DNA of 64,000 nucleotides from Kibdelosporangium aridum (GCF_900176515.1 NZ_FWXV01000015.1:1-64000), one strand, 5' to 3'. Counted from the stretch's first letter, positions 1 to 9,167 are shown. Translations and numbers: made by a program. Notes: generated by a model from the letters alone, not told the origin.

Positions 1-72
1 GTGTGCGCGTTGGTCGATCACCTCGATCGTGGCTGATCGTTTGTGGGGGTCCATGCCGATGATCACCGTCAC
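1..72 (-). CDS. IS110-family transposase, N-terminal fragment (cut by window edge)
   Basis: Translating the minus strand from a GTG at 72 gives V-T-V-I-I-G-M-D-P-H-K-R-S-A-T-I-E-V-I-D, the typical start of IS110-family DEDD transposases. The D in GMDPHK is the first catalytic acidic residue. A strong ribosome binding site (AAGGAGG) lies about 7 bases upstream of the GTG and fixes the start. Only 24 codons are in the window, so whether the gene is intact cannot be judged. IS110 recombinases are guided to target and donor DNA by a structured non-coding RNA. Confidence 0.8.
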   Translation of the reverse strand, partial: MTVIIGMDPHKRSATIEVIDQRAH

Positions 73-250
73 CGGGTTCCTCCTTGGCTGAGGTATGAGG
101 TGTCAGCAAGGAGGGCACCGCTACTTCGAGCTGGGCAAACCCCTTTTGAGCCTCTCCTCACGCGGTGCCCGGCGAGACCGCAAGCCATGAGAGAGCCACG
201 CCAACCAACCGGCGGGCAGCCGCAATGAGAGAGCGACTCGCCAGGCACCT

Positions 251-277
251 GGACCGAGTCTGGCCAGACATCGGTCC
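251..277. repeat. Hairpin in the IS110 left end
   Basis: GGACCGA (251-257) pairs with TCGGTCC (271-277) and GTCTGG (258-263) pairs with CCAGAC (264-269), with one unpaired A at 270. This gives a near-perfect stem of up to 13 pairs. It lies between the transposase start and the presumed left boundary, where IS110-group elements encode their guide (bridge) RNA. No T-tract follows, so it does not look like a terminator. A role in such an RNA is inference only. Confidence 0.5.
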
Positions 278-289
278 TACGCCAAGTCT

Positions 290-1501
290 CTAAGTAGCCG
301 CGAAGTGACCACCCTTGTCCACCTCGTTGAAGTAAATCAGCTCGTGGTACGCCCGTTCGGCCCAACTGCGTGGGGCACGGTAGATCTCGCCAGGGAACAC
401 CGTGATGCCCGCCGGGATGTCGATGTCCACGGCGTTGAAGTTGTTCGCGTTGTTCTCCCAGTACAACTGGGCCGAGGAGATCGCTGTACCGGTGAGCCAG
501 TACAGCGTGATGTCGTCGAGCATCTCGTCACGGGTCAACGAACGCTCCGGTTCACCACCGCTGTAGGTCCACTGCGCGAACTTGTCGTACATCCACGCCG
601 CCAGCCCGACCGGCGAGTCGAACAGTCCATAACCGACAGTCTGCGGCCGTGTCACCATCATCGCCGAATAGCCGGTGTTCTTGCGGTAGAACTCGTCCAG
701 GGCGTCGAAGGCACGCTTCTCGTCGGGTGCGAGGTTCTTCGGCGCCGGGTCGCCGTTGTTGAGGATCCTGGCGATGACCGGCGGAACCGTCGCCGGCATG
801 TTCACGTGAATGCCCAGCAGTCCGGGCGGTTTCTGCGCGGCGAGCTTGTCGGAGATCACCGCGCCCCAGTCACCGCCCTGGGACACGTACTGCTGGTAGC
901 CAAGGCGCCGCATCAATTCGTGCCATGCCCGGGCGATCCGGTCCGGACCCCAGCCGGGTGTGGTGGGGATTTCCGAGAAGCCGTAGCCGGGCATCGACGG
1001 GATCACGAGGTGGAAGGCGTCCTCGGCCTTGCCACCGTGCGCGGTCGGGTCGCTCAGCGGCCCGATCACCTTGAGCATCTCGGCGATCGACCCCGGCCAG
1101 CCGTGCGTGAGGATCAGCGGCAACGCGTCCCGGTGCTTGGAGCGGATGTGCAGGAAGTGGATGCCCAAGCCATCGATCCTGGTTGTGAACTGGGGGAACG
1201 AGTTCAGTCTCGCCTCGAACCGGCGCCAGTCGTACTTCTTGATCCAGTGTTCGACCAGGGCCTTCAGCTTCGCCAGCTGAACGCCCTGCGACTGGTCCGC
1301 AACGGTCTGCTTGATCGGCCACCGCGTCGCGACCAGCCTACGGCGCAAGTCATTGAGTTGTCCCTGCGGGATGGCCACTGTGAACGGCCTGATCGCGGAG
1401 TTGGCTTCCGGCGCCGCTGAGGCTTGCCCGGACAGTGACACGGCCGCGATCGCGGCGGCCGACGTGCCGATGAAGGCCCGGCGTGGCATGTCTGTCTGCA
1501 T
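290..1501 (-). CDS. Epoxide hydrolase family protein, Tat-exported, 3' end truncated
   Basis: A 403-residue alpha/beta-hydrolase of the epoxide hydrolase type. It starts with a Tat-like signal (RRAFIG, then an Ala-rich stretch ending ASA), followed by the epoxide-hydrolase N-terminal domain (PFTVAIPQ to about residue 140). The core follows, with HGWPGS (oxyanion region) and GGDWG, whose D is the usual nucleophile. The catalytic His is present in KGGHFAA, but the protein ends one residue later, where family members normally continue about 15-20 residues through a last helix. The truncation abuts the IS110 element, so the insertion probably removed the natural C-terminus. Activity may be reduced or lost. 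The next gene is divergent, with an 83-base shared promoter region. Confidence 0.8.
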   Translation of the reverse strand: MQTDMPRRAFIGTSAAAIAAVSLSGQASAAPEANSAIRPFTVAIPQGQLNDLRRRLVATRWPIKQTVADQSQGVQLAKLKALVEHWIKKYDWRRFEARLNSFPQFTTRIDGLGIHFLHIRSKHRDALPLILTHGWPGSIAEMLKVIGPLSDPTAHGGKAEDAFHLVIPSMPGYGFSEIPTTPGWGPDRIARAWHELMRRLGYQQYVSQGGDWGAVISDKLAAQKPPGLLGIHVNMPATVPPVIARILNNGDPAPKNLAPDEKRAFDALDEFYRKNTGYSAMMVTRPQTVGYGLFDSPVGLAAWMYDKFAQWTYSGGEPERSLTRDEMLDDITLYWLTGTAISSAQLYWENNANNFNAVDIDIPAGITVFPGEIYRAPRSWAERAYHELIYFNEVDKGGHFAAT

Positions 1502-1584
1502 GAGACGAATGCTGGCCCCGGAATGTTGACGGCGAATTGATTTTTCGTCTACGCCGATGACACGACACCGGTAATCTCACTGGA

Positions 1585-2373
1585 ATGACGGCACAACCGG
1601 GCATCGCGCCCGCGGCGCAGCCAACCGCGGGCACCATGTTCGCCGCACTGTACGGCAAGTTCGTGCCGCATAATTGGCATGACCCCGAACACGACGCCTA
1701 TTCGCTGTTCTACCACCGGTCGCTCGCCATGGGGTGGTTGGCCGACGGTGAAGCGCCCGGGCTGTGGGCGATGAACGACGCCGGATGGGACCACCCTCTC
1801 GCGGCGAACGCCGAGTTGGCCTCGTGGTTCCAAGTCGAAGCCAGTGCGGTGCCGAGTGATCGGCCACTTCCCGTGCAGCCGTTCCTGCGATGCGCCCACG
1901 ACGCGACATCCAGGGCCGGAACGCTGGACCTTTCCGCGGTGCAGCTTCTCTTGCCGCTTCGAGGTCTGGCCGCCACAACACGCCCCGCGTACGCGAAAGT
2001 GCCGTCGATGCGGACAATCCCCTGGTTCACCAACCGCGATCCGCGCTCGGCCACACCTGTGGACGTGCGCGCCGACAGCGGCCAGGATTCCTCGATCCTC
2101 GCTGTCACGGACGAACTCGCCAACCGCCTAGGTCATCTGGACCAGGACGTGTTCGTGGGCACGTCTCACCACACCACCAGCCGCAGCGATGTCCTTCTGC
2201 CGCCGTTCGACGACAGTTTCTGGAACGGCCCGCCGCTCAACGGTGTGGTGCTGCGCGGGCAGCTTGCCGAGTGGTCGTGCGACGCGATTGGTTGGCTGGC
2301 TGAGGTCGTCGCCGAATCTGTCGCGCAGCTCGGCGTTCGTTCACCGTTGTTGTTCACTGTTACCCGCACCTAG
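1585..2373 (+). CDS. Hypothetical protein
   Basis: A 262-residue protein that I do not recognise. It has no signal peptide, no membrane segment and no clear catalytic motif. Composition is that of a soluble globular protein rich in Trp, Pro and Asp (for example NWHDPEHDAYSLFYHRS near the N-terminus). The ATG at 1585 is the first in frame and the gene diverges from the epoxide hydrolase. Its stop codon overlaps the stop of the substrate-binding-protein remnant on the other strand by three bases, consistent with a deletion having brought the two together. Confidence 0.55.
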   Translation: MTAQPGIAPAAQPTAGTMFAALYGKFVPHNWHDPEHDAYSLFYHRSLAMGWLADGEAPGLWAMNDAGWDHPLAANAELASWFQVEASAVPSDRPLPVQPFLRCAHDATSRAGTLDLSAVQLLLPLRGLAATTRPAYAKVPSMRTIPWFTNRDPRSATPVDVRADSGQDSSILAVTDELANRLGHLDQDVFVGTSHHTTSRSDVLLPPFDDSFWNGPPLNGVVLRGQLAEWSCDAIGWLAEVVAESVAQLGVRSPLLFTVTRT

Positions 2374-3111
2374 TTCGTCAGATGCCATTGGCCGTCCCGG
2401 ATCTCCAGGACCGCGAGGGCTGAGGGTTGCAGCCCGGAGTGGTTCTCCGCACTGTTCTGAATCCGGCCGGACGTCGATTGTCGCGTCCGGCGGCTGTAGT
2501 GGCGCGAGCACGGATCCCGCCGCGGCCGCGAGGGCCGCGGCGAGGCTGAACACGAGCAGTCCCATGCGGTTCGGCGAGATTCCGGTCAGCTGGGCCGCGC
2601 CGGGATCCATGGCGCTGGCCCGCATCGCGGTGCCGGTCGCCGTGCGCGTCAAGAAGAACCACAGCAGCGCCACGACGACGATGGTCACCCCGGCGCACCA
2701 GAAGTACTGTCGCGGCACGGCAACCCCGGCGAGACGCAAGGGTTCGCCGGGTGTGAACTCCGGCGCGAAACGCGAGTCGGCGCCGAAGATCAGCAGCGCG
2801 GCGCCCTGCAGGACAATGGAAACGCCGATGGTCAGGATCATCAACCGGTCGTGACCCGCCCGGCGCGCCGGAGCGATCACCAGCAGGTGTGTGAGGGCTC
2901 CGATCACAGTGGTGACGCCGACCGCGATCAGGACAGCGACCGGCGTGACGATGCCGTTGGCCCTCAGCGTGGCGAACACCAGGCCGCTGACCATCACGAA
3001 GTCACCCTGCGCGAAGTTGATCACGCCGGTGACCTGGAAGATCAACGCGATCCCGAGACCGACCATGGCGTACGTCGTGCCGGTCGCCAACCCGGTGAAC
3101 AGTTCAGCCAC
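2341..3111 (-). pseudogene. livH: Branched-chain amino-acid ABC permease LivH, truncated
   Basis: From a GTG at 3111, which overlaps the livF stop (GTGGCTGA), the frame encodes a normal LivH start (ELFTGLATGTTYAMVGLG, then VINFAQGD) and about 200 residues of hydrophobic permease. After AGSVLAPL (near 2500) similarity stops. The frame continues as hydrophilic, Pro/Asp/Arg-rich sequence to a stop at 2341. A normal LivH has roughly another 80-90 residues with more membrane segments. The frame runs through the binding-protein remnant out of phase, so the junction is a deletion scar. The permease is probably not functional. Confidence 0.75.
2370..2465 (-). pseudogene. Remnant: C-terminus of a branched-chain amino-acid substrate-binding protein
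   Basis: In a frame different from livH, the minus strand here reads ENHSGLQPSALAVLEIRD followed by GQWHLTN and a stop at 2370-2372. This is the typical last segment of Leu/Ile/Val-type periplasmic binding proteins. No start codon or N-terminal part is present. It directly follows the point where LivH similarity breaks off, so it is best explained as the far side of a deletion that removed the rest of livH, livM and most of the binding-protein gene. Recognition rests on pattern memory and no database search was possible. Confidence 0.6.
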
Positions 3112-3817
3112 GCGCTTCTCCCAGGTAGGCGGCGTGCACGCGAACGTCGTCCCGCAGGTCGTCAACTGAGCCGTCGGCCACGACCTGTCCGCGGTCAAGC
3201 AGGTAGCCACGTGACGCGACGCCGAACGCGACAGCGGCGTTCTGCTCCACGAGAGCGATCGTGACCCCGGTGTGGACCAGTTGCGTCAGCGCGTCGGCGA
3301 CCTCACGCACGGCGAGCGGAGCCAGCCCAAGCGACGGCTCGTCCAGCAGAAGCAGCCGTGGACGGCCCATCAGCGCCCGGCCGATGGCGAGCATCTGCTG
3401 CTCACCGCCGGACAGCAGGCCGGCACGTTGGCGCCTGCGTTCGGCCAGCCGTGGAAAGAGATCGAACACCTCGGCCATCCGGCCGGTGACATCCCGGCCA
3501 CGAGCCCGCCGGTACGCCCCGAGCCGGAGGTTCTCCTCGCTGGTCAGCCCGGCGAACACGCGCCTGCCCTCCGGCACCAGGGTCAGCCCTGCCAGCGCAC
3601 GCCGTTCCGCTGACCAGCGGGTGACGTCCTGGCCGTCGAACACGACCTTCCCATTCCACGGTCGGAGCAATCCGGAGATCACGCCGAACAAGGTGCTCTT
3701 CCCGGCCCCGTTCGGACCGACCAACGCCACGGCCTCGTGCGGGGCCACCGTGAAGTCGGCTCCGTGCAACGCCTCGATGGCGCCGTACCCGGCAACGATT
3801 CCTTCCGCGTGGAGCAC
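3104..3817 (-). CDS. livF: Branched-chain amino-acid ABC transporter ATPase LivF
   Basis: A 237-residue ABC ATPase. Walker A GPNGAGKST lies at residues 34-42, the signature LSGGEQQ near 138, and Walker B LLLLDEPSLGLAP follows, a sequence characteristic of LivF. The GTG start at 3817 is two bases from the livG stop, and the 3' end overlaps the livH start, so livG-livF-livH are translationally coupled. The protein itself looks intact. Its partners are not: livH is truncated and livM and the binding protein are missing, so it probably has no working transporter here. Confidence 0.88.
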   Translation of the reverse strand: MLHAEGIVAGYGAIEALHGADFTVAPHEAVALVGPNGAGKSTLFGVISGLLRPWNGKVVFDGQDVTRWSAERRALAGLTLVPEGRRVFAGLTSEENLRLGAYRRARGRDVTGRMAEVFDLFPRLAERRRQRAGLLSGGEQQMLAIGRALMGRPRLLLLDEPSLGLAPLAVREVADALTQLVHTGVTIALVEQNAAVAFGVASRGYLLDRGQVVADGSVDDLRDDVRVHAAYLGEARG

Positions 3818-3818
3818 C

Positions 3819-4526
3819 TCAGTCCTCCTCGCCGAGATAGGCGCGCCGGACGGCGTGATCCGCGACGACTTCGTCAGGTGTGCCACTCGCCAGCACAGTG
3901 CCGCGGTCCAGCACGACAACGTGCCTGGAGACGGCCAGCACACTGCTCACGTCGTGTTCGACCAGGACGACGGTGATGCCGTCGTCGGCCAGGTCGGCGA
4001 ACAGTTCCGCAGCCCGGTTACCCTCCACACGGGACAGTCCGGCCAGTGGTTCGTCGAGCAGCAGAAGCTCGGGTTCGGCTGCGAGTGCCCGCGCGAGTTC
4101 TACTCTGCGTTGCAGGCCGTAGGCCAGCGTGCCCGCGAGCCGGTCTGCGTGCTCGGCAATGCCCACCCGGTCGAGGACGGCCAGCCCTGCCGCACGGTCA
4201 GCGCCTTTGCCCAATGCCCAGCGCGGGACCAGTACGTTGTCCAGCACCGAAAGGGAGCCGAACACCTGGAGGTTCTGAAACGTCCTCGCGACGCCGAGTC
4301 TGGCCACCTTCTCCGGGCCGAGCCTGGTGATGTCGTTACCACGCAACCGGATACGCCCGGAGTCCAATCGCGACACATCGGACAACGCGTTCAGCAGGGT
4401 GGTCTTCCCGGCACCATTCGGGCCAATCAGACCTAGGACACCACCTGCGGCATAACGGAAACTGAGGTCGTCAACGGCTCGTACGCCACCGAACCGCATG
4501 GTGGCGCGCGTCACCTCGATGTCCAT
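3819..4526 (-). CDS. livG: Branched-chain amino-acid ABC transporter ATPase LivG
   Basis: A 235-residue ABC ATPase, first gene of the decayed liv operon. It has Walker A GPNGAGKTT (35-43), a LivG-like signature region (YGLQRRVELARAL) and Walker B LLLLDEPLAGLS. It would pair with LivF on the cytoplasmic face of a LivHM permease. The reading frame is intact. The 172 bases upstream hold no gene and should contain the operon promoter, but I could not pick it out with confidence. Confidence 0.87.
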   Translation of the reverse strand: MDIEVTRATMRFGGVRAVDDLSFRYAAGGVLGLIGPNGAGKTTLLNALSDVSRLDSGRIRLRGNDITRLGPEKVARLGVARTFQNLQVFGSLSVLDNVLVPRWALGKGADRAAGLAVLDRVGIAEHADRLAGTLAYGLQRRVELARALAAEPELLLLDEPLAGLSRVEGNRAAELFADLADDGITVVLVEHDVSSVLAVSRHVVVLDRGTVLASGTPDEVVADHAVRRAYLGEED

Positions 4527-4698
4527 CCTGTGCCAACCTCCACCGAGTGTCTACTTGCGAACACCCGGCGCGGTCGACGGAACTCGCCCCAAAGGACCCG
4601 AATGATCATCACGTCTTGCCCCAAGCGGCCAGACGGTAGATTGTCTACAGCGGACAGCGTTCGGACGCCGCATCCCGTGCGGCGCCCGATTCGTGTGG

Positions 4699-5943
4699 TT
4701 AGTTGTTGTGTGTCCCGCTGTGCGGTGCATACGCCCACACAACACCTGCACCCTGCCCGGAGTTTCCGCCGCCGAGCAACACGATGCCGTTGGGCGCGAC
4801 CGCTGGGCTGGTGTAGGCCACCGTGGGTGTGTGGGAGTAGTACAGCGTCACGCCGGTCTTGGCATCGAACGCCTGCAATGCTCCGCTCGCCCTGCCGCTG
4901 GCTTGCAAACCACCCACGTAGGCGACGCCGTTGACGACGGTCGGCGTGGTCGGCTGGTTGTCACCAGCGTCGGCGAGCGCTGTCCTGGCCCCGGTCTCGC
5001 TGTCGTAGTAGACGACGTTGACCTTGGTCGGGACGTAGACGATGCCGTCGGCAACCGCAGGTGCCTGCATCCGCCCGCTGTAGGTCGGATCGAGGCCGGT
5101 GTCACGGTCCCACCGGACGACGCCAGCGGTCGTCAGCGATACCGCGTGGACCCGGCCCACGCTCGGCGATGTCACGTAGTTGACCGCGGCGTACAGGTGG
5201 GTGCCGTTGGTGGCGAGCGTGTCGCTGATCCGGCCGCCGTTGAACTTCTTCAACTCGGTCACGGTCGCCGGGGCACCGCCCGTGGGCGGAGTCACGGCCA
5301 TGACGCGCCCGTCGGACGTGCCGACGTAGACCTTGCCACCCAGCACGATCGGCGAGCCGAGCAGCGGGTTCTGGGCGTTGGCACCGCCGACGTTCGTCCG
5401 CCACCGCGGCGCACCCGTTTCCGCGTTCAAGGCCAGGATGTCGCCGTTGTGGCCCGACACGTAAATCGTGTCGCCGACCAGCACAGGCCCGTTGGCCCAG
5501 CCACCGCTCGGCATGGCCTGACGCCACTGAAGATCCGGGTCGGGATCCGTGCTGTCCTCGAACGCACAGACATAGCCGGCGATCGTGGAGACGTACACCT
5601 TGGCGTTCCCGACAGCGGGCTTCGAGAAGATGCTGTTGAAGCACTCGTTGGTCGACCAGGTCGGCTGGAACGTGGGCGGGGTCGCCGTCGAGGCGGTCCC
5701 CGTCCGCAGCGGAAACTTCGTGAGGTATCCGTTCTCGTCGCCGATGTAGACGAAGTCACCTGCCACAACCGGCGACGCCTGGTACTTGCCGCTGCCGAAG
5801 TGGCTGGTCCAGACAGGCGCCAAGTGCGGCGCGGTCGCCGGGCTGGCCGGTGCTGGATCAGCGCCGCCGAGAGACGCGGCGCCAGCGAGTAACGCACCCG
5901 TCACTAGCGCGAGCGCTCCGGCTCTGAGCTTTCGTGTGGTCAT
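4699..5943 (-). CDS. Secreted PQQ-like beta-propeller repeat protein
   Basis: A 414-residue exported protein. The start at 5943 was chosen because GGGGAGAG lies just upstream and a clean signal peptide follows (basic MTTRKLRAG, hydrophobic core, cleavage after Ala/Ser-rich residues). The mature part is built of repeated blades of the type VVAGDFVYIGDENGYL, VLVGDTIYVSGHNGDILALN and VVNGVAYVGG, which is the pyrrolo-quinoline-quinone/WD-like propeller pattern. No enzyme motif for quinone-dependent dehydrogenases is seen, so it is probably a binding or scaffold propeller. It diverges from the AfsR-like gene. Confidence 0.75.
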   Translation of the reverse strand: MTTRKLRAGALALVTGALLAGAASLGGADPAPASPATAPHLAPVWTSHFGSGKYQASPVVAGDFVYIGDENGYLTKFPLRTGTASTATPPTFQPTWSTNECFNSIFSKPAVGNAKVYVSTIAGYVCAFEDSTDPDPDLQWRQAMPSGGWANGPVLVGDTIYVSGHNGDILALNAETGAPRWRTNVGGANAQNPLLGSPIVLGGKVYVGTSDGRVMAVTPPTGGAPATVTELKKFNGGRISDTLATNGTHLYAAVNYVTSPSVGRVHAVSLTTAGVVRWDRDTGLDPTYSGRMQAPAVADGIVYVPTKVNVVYYDSETGARTALADAGDNQPTTPTVVNGVAYVGGLQASGRASGALQAFDAKTGVTLYYSHTPTVAYTSPAVAPNGIVLLGGGNSGQGAGVVWAYAPHSGTHNN

Positions 5944-6086
5944 GGATCTCTCCCCGCGGTCCAGGAATGGGTCGTCTGAACGGATGCGACGGCGACGCCA
6001 TTTGATACACACGAATTGCACGGGACGGACGAGCGTCTTGACACCATCACGCTCCGGACTGACGCGGCTCCAACTACCCTTGCCAC

Positions 6087-9000
6087 GTGGCCGTCGATCT
6101 GATCCTGTTGTCGCGAGTGTCCTGCCGCGGCAAAGAGATCACCGGGCCACGGATGCGCAATCTCTTCGCCGCCCTGGCGAGCGATCTGCGGACCGGGTGC
6201 AGCGCGTCGCGCCTGGTGGACGAGCTATGGCCGGACGAGCAGCCGGAGAAACCGGCCAAAGCGCTGCAGATCCTGGTCTCGCGTGCCCGCTCCCAACTCG
6301 GCAGTGACCTGATCACCAGCACGCCGACCGGTTACCGGCTGTCATTGGCCGAAGACCAGGTCGACGCTTCCGCCGTACTGCTCAGTGCCGCTGCGAGCGC
6401 CCAGTGTTATCGGGGACACGATCATGCCGCCGCGCTGGACCACGCTGAGACCGGCCTCGCGCATTGGGACGGCGCTCAGCTCGGCGCCGAGTTGTTCGAT
6501 CCACTGTCGACACTGCGGGCCGAGCGGATGAGCACATACCGTTCGCTGGTTCGTATTCGCGCGTTGGCGTTGTCGCGGCTAGGACGTCATGCCGAGGCCG
6601 TCGAGCCGCTTGCCGAGGTGTTTCGCGAGCGGCCTCGTGACGAGGAAGTGCTGCTCGAACTGCTGCGTTGTGAGTCGGCCACTGCTGGGCCGTCGGCGGC
6701 CATCACTCGCTACGAGACCTATCGGCGTTCGCTGCGTGACGAGCTAGGCACCGATCCGGGTCGCAGCCTGCAGGCCGTGCACCAGCAGCTGTTGCAGGGT
6801 TCGGTTCCGGCCCGATCGGGTGTGCCTGTCGAACCGAACCCGCTGGTCGGCCGGGACGCCGACGTCGCCACGGTGACCGGCATGATCTCCGATTCGCGGG
6901 TCACGTCCATCGTCGGCCCCGGCGGGCTGGGCAAGACTCGTCTCGCGTACGCCGTCAGCCGCCAGGCGATGCAGCACGCCGTCCATGTCGTCCCCTTGGC
7001 GGGTGTCGCGACCGATGACGAGGTCGTCGGCGCGGTCGCGTCAGCTTTGGGCATCGGCGGGACGCCTGCGGAGTTGTTCAACGGCATCGTCAACGCTCTC
7101 GGGTACGGCCCGACGCTGCTGGTTCTCGACAACTGCGAGCACGTCGTCCACGGCACCGCCGAACTCGCACAGGCTCTGGTCTCCGTACGCGACGACTTGC
7201 GCGTGCTCACCACCAGCCGTGCGCCGCTCGGCATCTCGTCGGAGTCCGTCTACCACCTTCCGGAGCTCAGCCTGGCGGCGAGCGTCGAACTGTTCGTCAG
7301 CCGCGCCCGAGCCGCACGCTCTACTGTGGACTTGCATCCCGCCGTGGTCGAGGACGTCTGCCGCAAGCTGGACGGGTTGCCGCTCGCGCTGGAACTTGCC
7401 GCCGCGCGGGTCGCGGTCATGTCGATCGCGGACATCGCTGCCCGGCTGGAAAACCGCTTCGCCTTGCTGCGTGGCGGTGCCAGGGACGCCCCTGAACGAC
7501 ACCGCACGCTGCAGGCCGTGATCGACTGGAGCTGGAACCTGCTCGACCACGCCAGCCAGGCCGCGATGCGGGCGTTGTCGATCTTCCCTGGCGGGTTCAC
7601 CGCCACCGCGGCCGAGCACATGCTGGAGAGCGGCGACGCACTGGACGTCCTGACCCAGTTGACCCAGCAGTCCCTGCTGAAGGTGACCGACACGCCGTCC
7701 GGTACGAGATACCGGATGCTGGAGACGGTGCGTGAATTCAGCCTGGCCCGCAGGGAGCCCGGCGAGACCGAGAAGGTGACCAGGCGTTTCGTCGAATGGG
7801 CACGGTGTTTCGGGATCGCGCATCACGATTCGCTGGTCGGCGACGACCCCGTCCCGTTCGCGCACCTGATCCGCGCGGAGCAGGACAACCTGACCTTGGC
7901 GCTGCGGCACGCGCTGGACCTCGACGACAGCGTGACGGCTGCGGCGGCGACGGCTGTCCTTGGCACGCTCGCGCTCGTGGAGTCCAATCTCGCCCGCATG
8001 GCGTGGCTGACCAAGCAGACCGAGTGGATCCTGTCGCATTCCCGGCCGGAACCCGCGCATGTCGGCATCGTCCGGATGGCGGCCGCGGTGTGCGCCGTCT
8101 TCACCTACCTCGTCGAGGGTCCAAACGCGACACGGTCGATGGCCGTCCTGCGCCGTCTGCCGCCAGGATCGACGGCCACCATCGCGGGAGCCGTCCAGGC
8201 GATCGTGCGTGCCGACCCACCACCCAGCCATGAACCGATGCTGGTGTGGCTGGCCAACGGGGTCGAGAGTTTCCGCCATCAACGGGCCGGGGATCTCACG
8301 GATGCGCTGGCATCGGCCGAGCGAATGCTCGAGGCGGCCAAAGCGCTACCGGGCCCGTTGATGGCTGCCGTCGCGCATTCCCGCATCGGTGAACTGTCCC
8401 TTGAGACCGACCAAGGCGAGCGGGCGCTGCGGCACCTGGCGGCCACGTTGTCCCTGCTGACCGAACTCGGGGCGAGCGCGGGCTCGATTCGCGGGCGGTG
8501 GGCGTTGGCCATGGCCTGCTTGCAGATCGGCGACCTCGACGCGGCCGAACGGTGGATCGAGGAAGCCACGAACCCGGGCGTCGAGGACGTGGTCGGGCTG
8601 GCCATGCGCACCGAGCTCATGCTCGCCCGCGGACAGGTTGACGCAGGGCTGAGGTCGTGGCGGCGGGTGACCGACCGGATGAGCACCATCGACGACCCGG
8701 CCTTCGGCGTCGACCAGGCCAGTCAGGAAGCCTGGTTTCTGGACGTCCAGGCCACCAGCGTCATCGCCCACGCCCACCACGGACGTCTCGAGGTGGTCGC
8801 GGACATCGCCAAGCGGCTGCCGGACGTGCTCGCCGACATCCTCAGCCACCGTCCTTCCACACCGATGTTCCCCTGCTATGGCGCGGTTCTGGCCGCGATC
8901 GCGGTGGCGGACATCGCCGACGGACAGGCGCAGCCGGGCGCGAGAATGATCGCGTTGGCGGAGGCTTTCCGTTTCTCACGCGGTTTTCAGCCGACCATGG

Positions 9001-9167
9001 CACCGGCACGAATCCGTGCGGTCGCCGAGCAAGCCGATGAGCAGGCGTACGCCGACGCGCAGTCGACGTACGCCAAACTCGACAACGACGGCCTGGTCGC
9101 CGCCGCGTTGGCGGCCTTGGATCAGCGCACCGGATCGCGGTTGAACAGCGCACGCGCCCAGAGGTAA
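6087..9167 (+). CDS. AfsR/SARP-family regulator with BTAD and NB-ARC ATPase domains
   Basis: A 1026-residue regulator. Residues 1-90 form an OmpR-like winged helix (SRLVDELWPDEQPEKPAKALQ), 95-240 the bacterial transcriptional activation domain (BTAD), and about 260-560 an NB-ARC-type ATPase with P-loop GPGGLGKTR (near 276), LLVLDNCEHVV as Walker B and LPLALELAAAR. The C-terminal 450 residues are helical and TPR-like. Such proteins activate secondary-metabolite or stress genes. It lies next to the DrrAB exporter and about 2 kb from the terpenoid cluster, so control of the cluster is possible but not shown. The last 46 bases overlap the convergent permease gene. Confidence 0.82.
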   Translation: MAVDLILLSRVSCRGKEITGPRMRNLFAALASDLRTGCSASRLVDELWPDEQPEKPAKALQILVSRARSQLGSDLITSTPTGYRLSLAEDQVDASAVLLSAAASAQCYRGHDHAAALDHAETGLAHWDGAQLGAELFDPLSTLRAERMSTYRSLVRIRALALSRLGRHAEAVEPLAEVFRERPRDEEVLLELLRCESATAGPSAAITRYETYRRSLRDELGTDPGRSLQAVHQQLLQGSVPARSGVPVEPNPLVGRDADVATVTGMISDSRVTSIVGPGGLGKTRLAYAVSRQAMQHAVHVVPLAGVATDDEVVGAVASALGIGGTPAELFNGIVNALGYGPTLLVLDNCEHVVHGTAELAQALVSVRDDLRVLTTSRAPLGISSESVYHLPELSLAASVELFVSRARAARSTVDLHPAVVEDVCRKLDGLPLALELAAARVAVMSIADIAARLENRFALLRGGARDAPERHRTLQAVIDWSWNLLDHASQAAMRALSIFPGGFTATAAEHMLESGDALDVLTQLTQQSLLKVTDTPSGTRYRMLETVREFSLARREPGETEKVTRRFVEWARCFGIAHHDSLVGDDPVPFAHLIRAEQDNLTLALRHALDLDDSVTAAAATAVLGTLALVESNLARMAWLTKQTEWILSHSRPEPAHVGIVRMAAAVCAVFTYLVEGPNATRSMAVLRRLPPGSTATIAGAVQAIVRADPPPSHEPMLVWLANGVESFRHQRAGDLTDALASAERMLEAAKALPGPLMAAVAHSRIGELSLETDQGERALRHLAATLSLLTELGASAGSIRGRWALAMACLQIGDLDAAERWIEEATNPGVEDVVGLAMRTELMLARGQVDAGLRSWRRVTDRMSTIDDPAFGVDQASQEAWFLDVQATSVIAHAHHGRLEVVADIAKRLPDVLADILSHRPSTPMFPCYGAVLAAIAVADIADGQAQPGARMIALAEAFRFSRGFQPTMAPARIRAVAEQADEQAYADAQSTYAKLDNDGLVAAALAALDQRTGSRLNSARAQR

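Larger units (their letters stand above)
1..296 (-). mobile_element. IS110-family insertion sequence, left end (partial)
   Basis: The window opens inside an IS110-type element read on the minus strand. The 5' end of its DEDD transposase occupies 1-72. About 220 bases of non-coding DNA with hairpins and a repeated CTCTCTCAT word separate it from the broken 3' end of an epoxide hydrolase gene. IS110 elements lack terminal inverted repeats, so the boundary at about 296 is inferred from where hydrolase similarity stops. The rest of the element lies outside the window. Confidence 0.6.

Noticed and set aside
305..1420. A 371-codon plus-strand open frame opposite the epoxide hydrolase
   Set aside because: Arg/Val/Asp-rich shadow with no motif; the hydrolase motifs are on the minus strand.
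4693..5892. A 399-codon plus-strand open frame opposite the beta-propeller gene
   Set aside because: No recognisable motif; the minus strand has a signal peptide and clear propeller blades.
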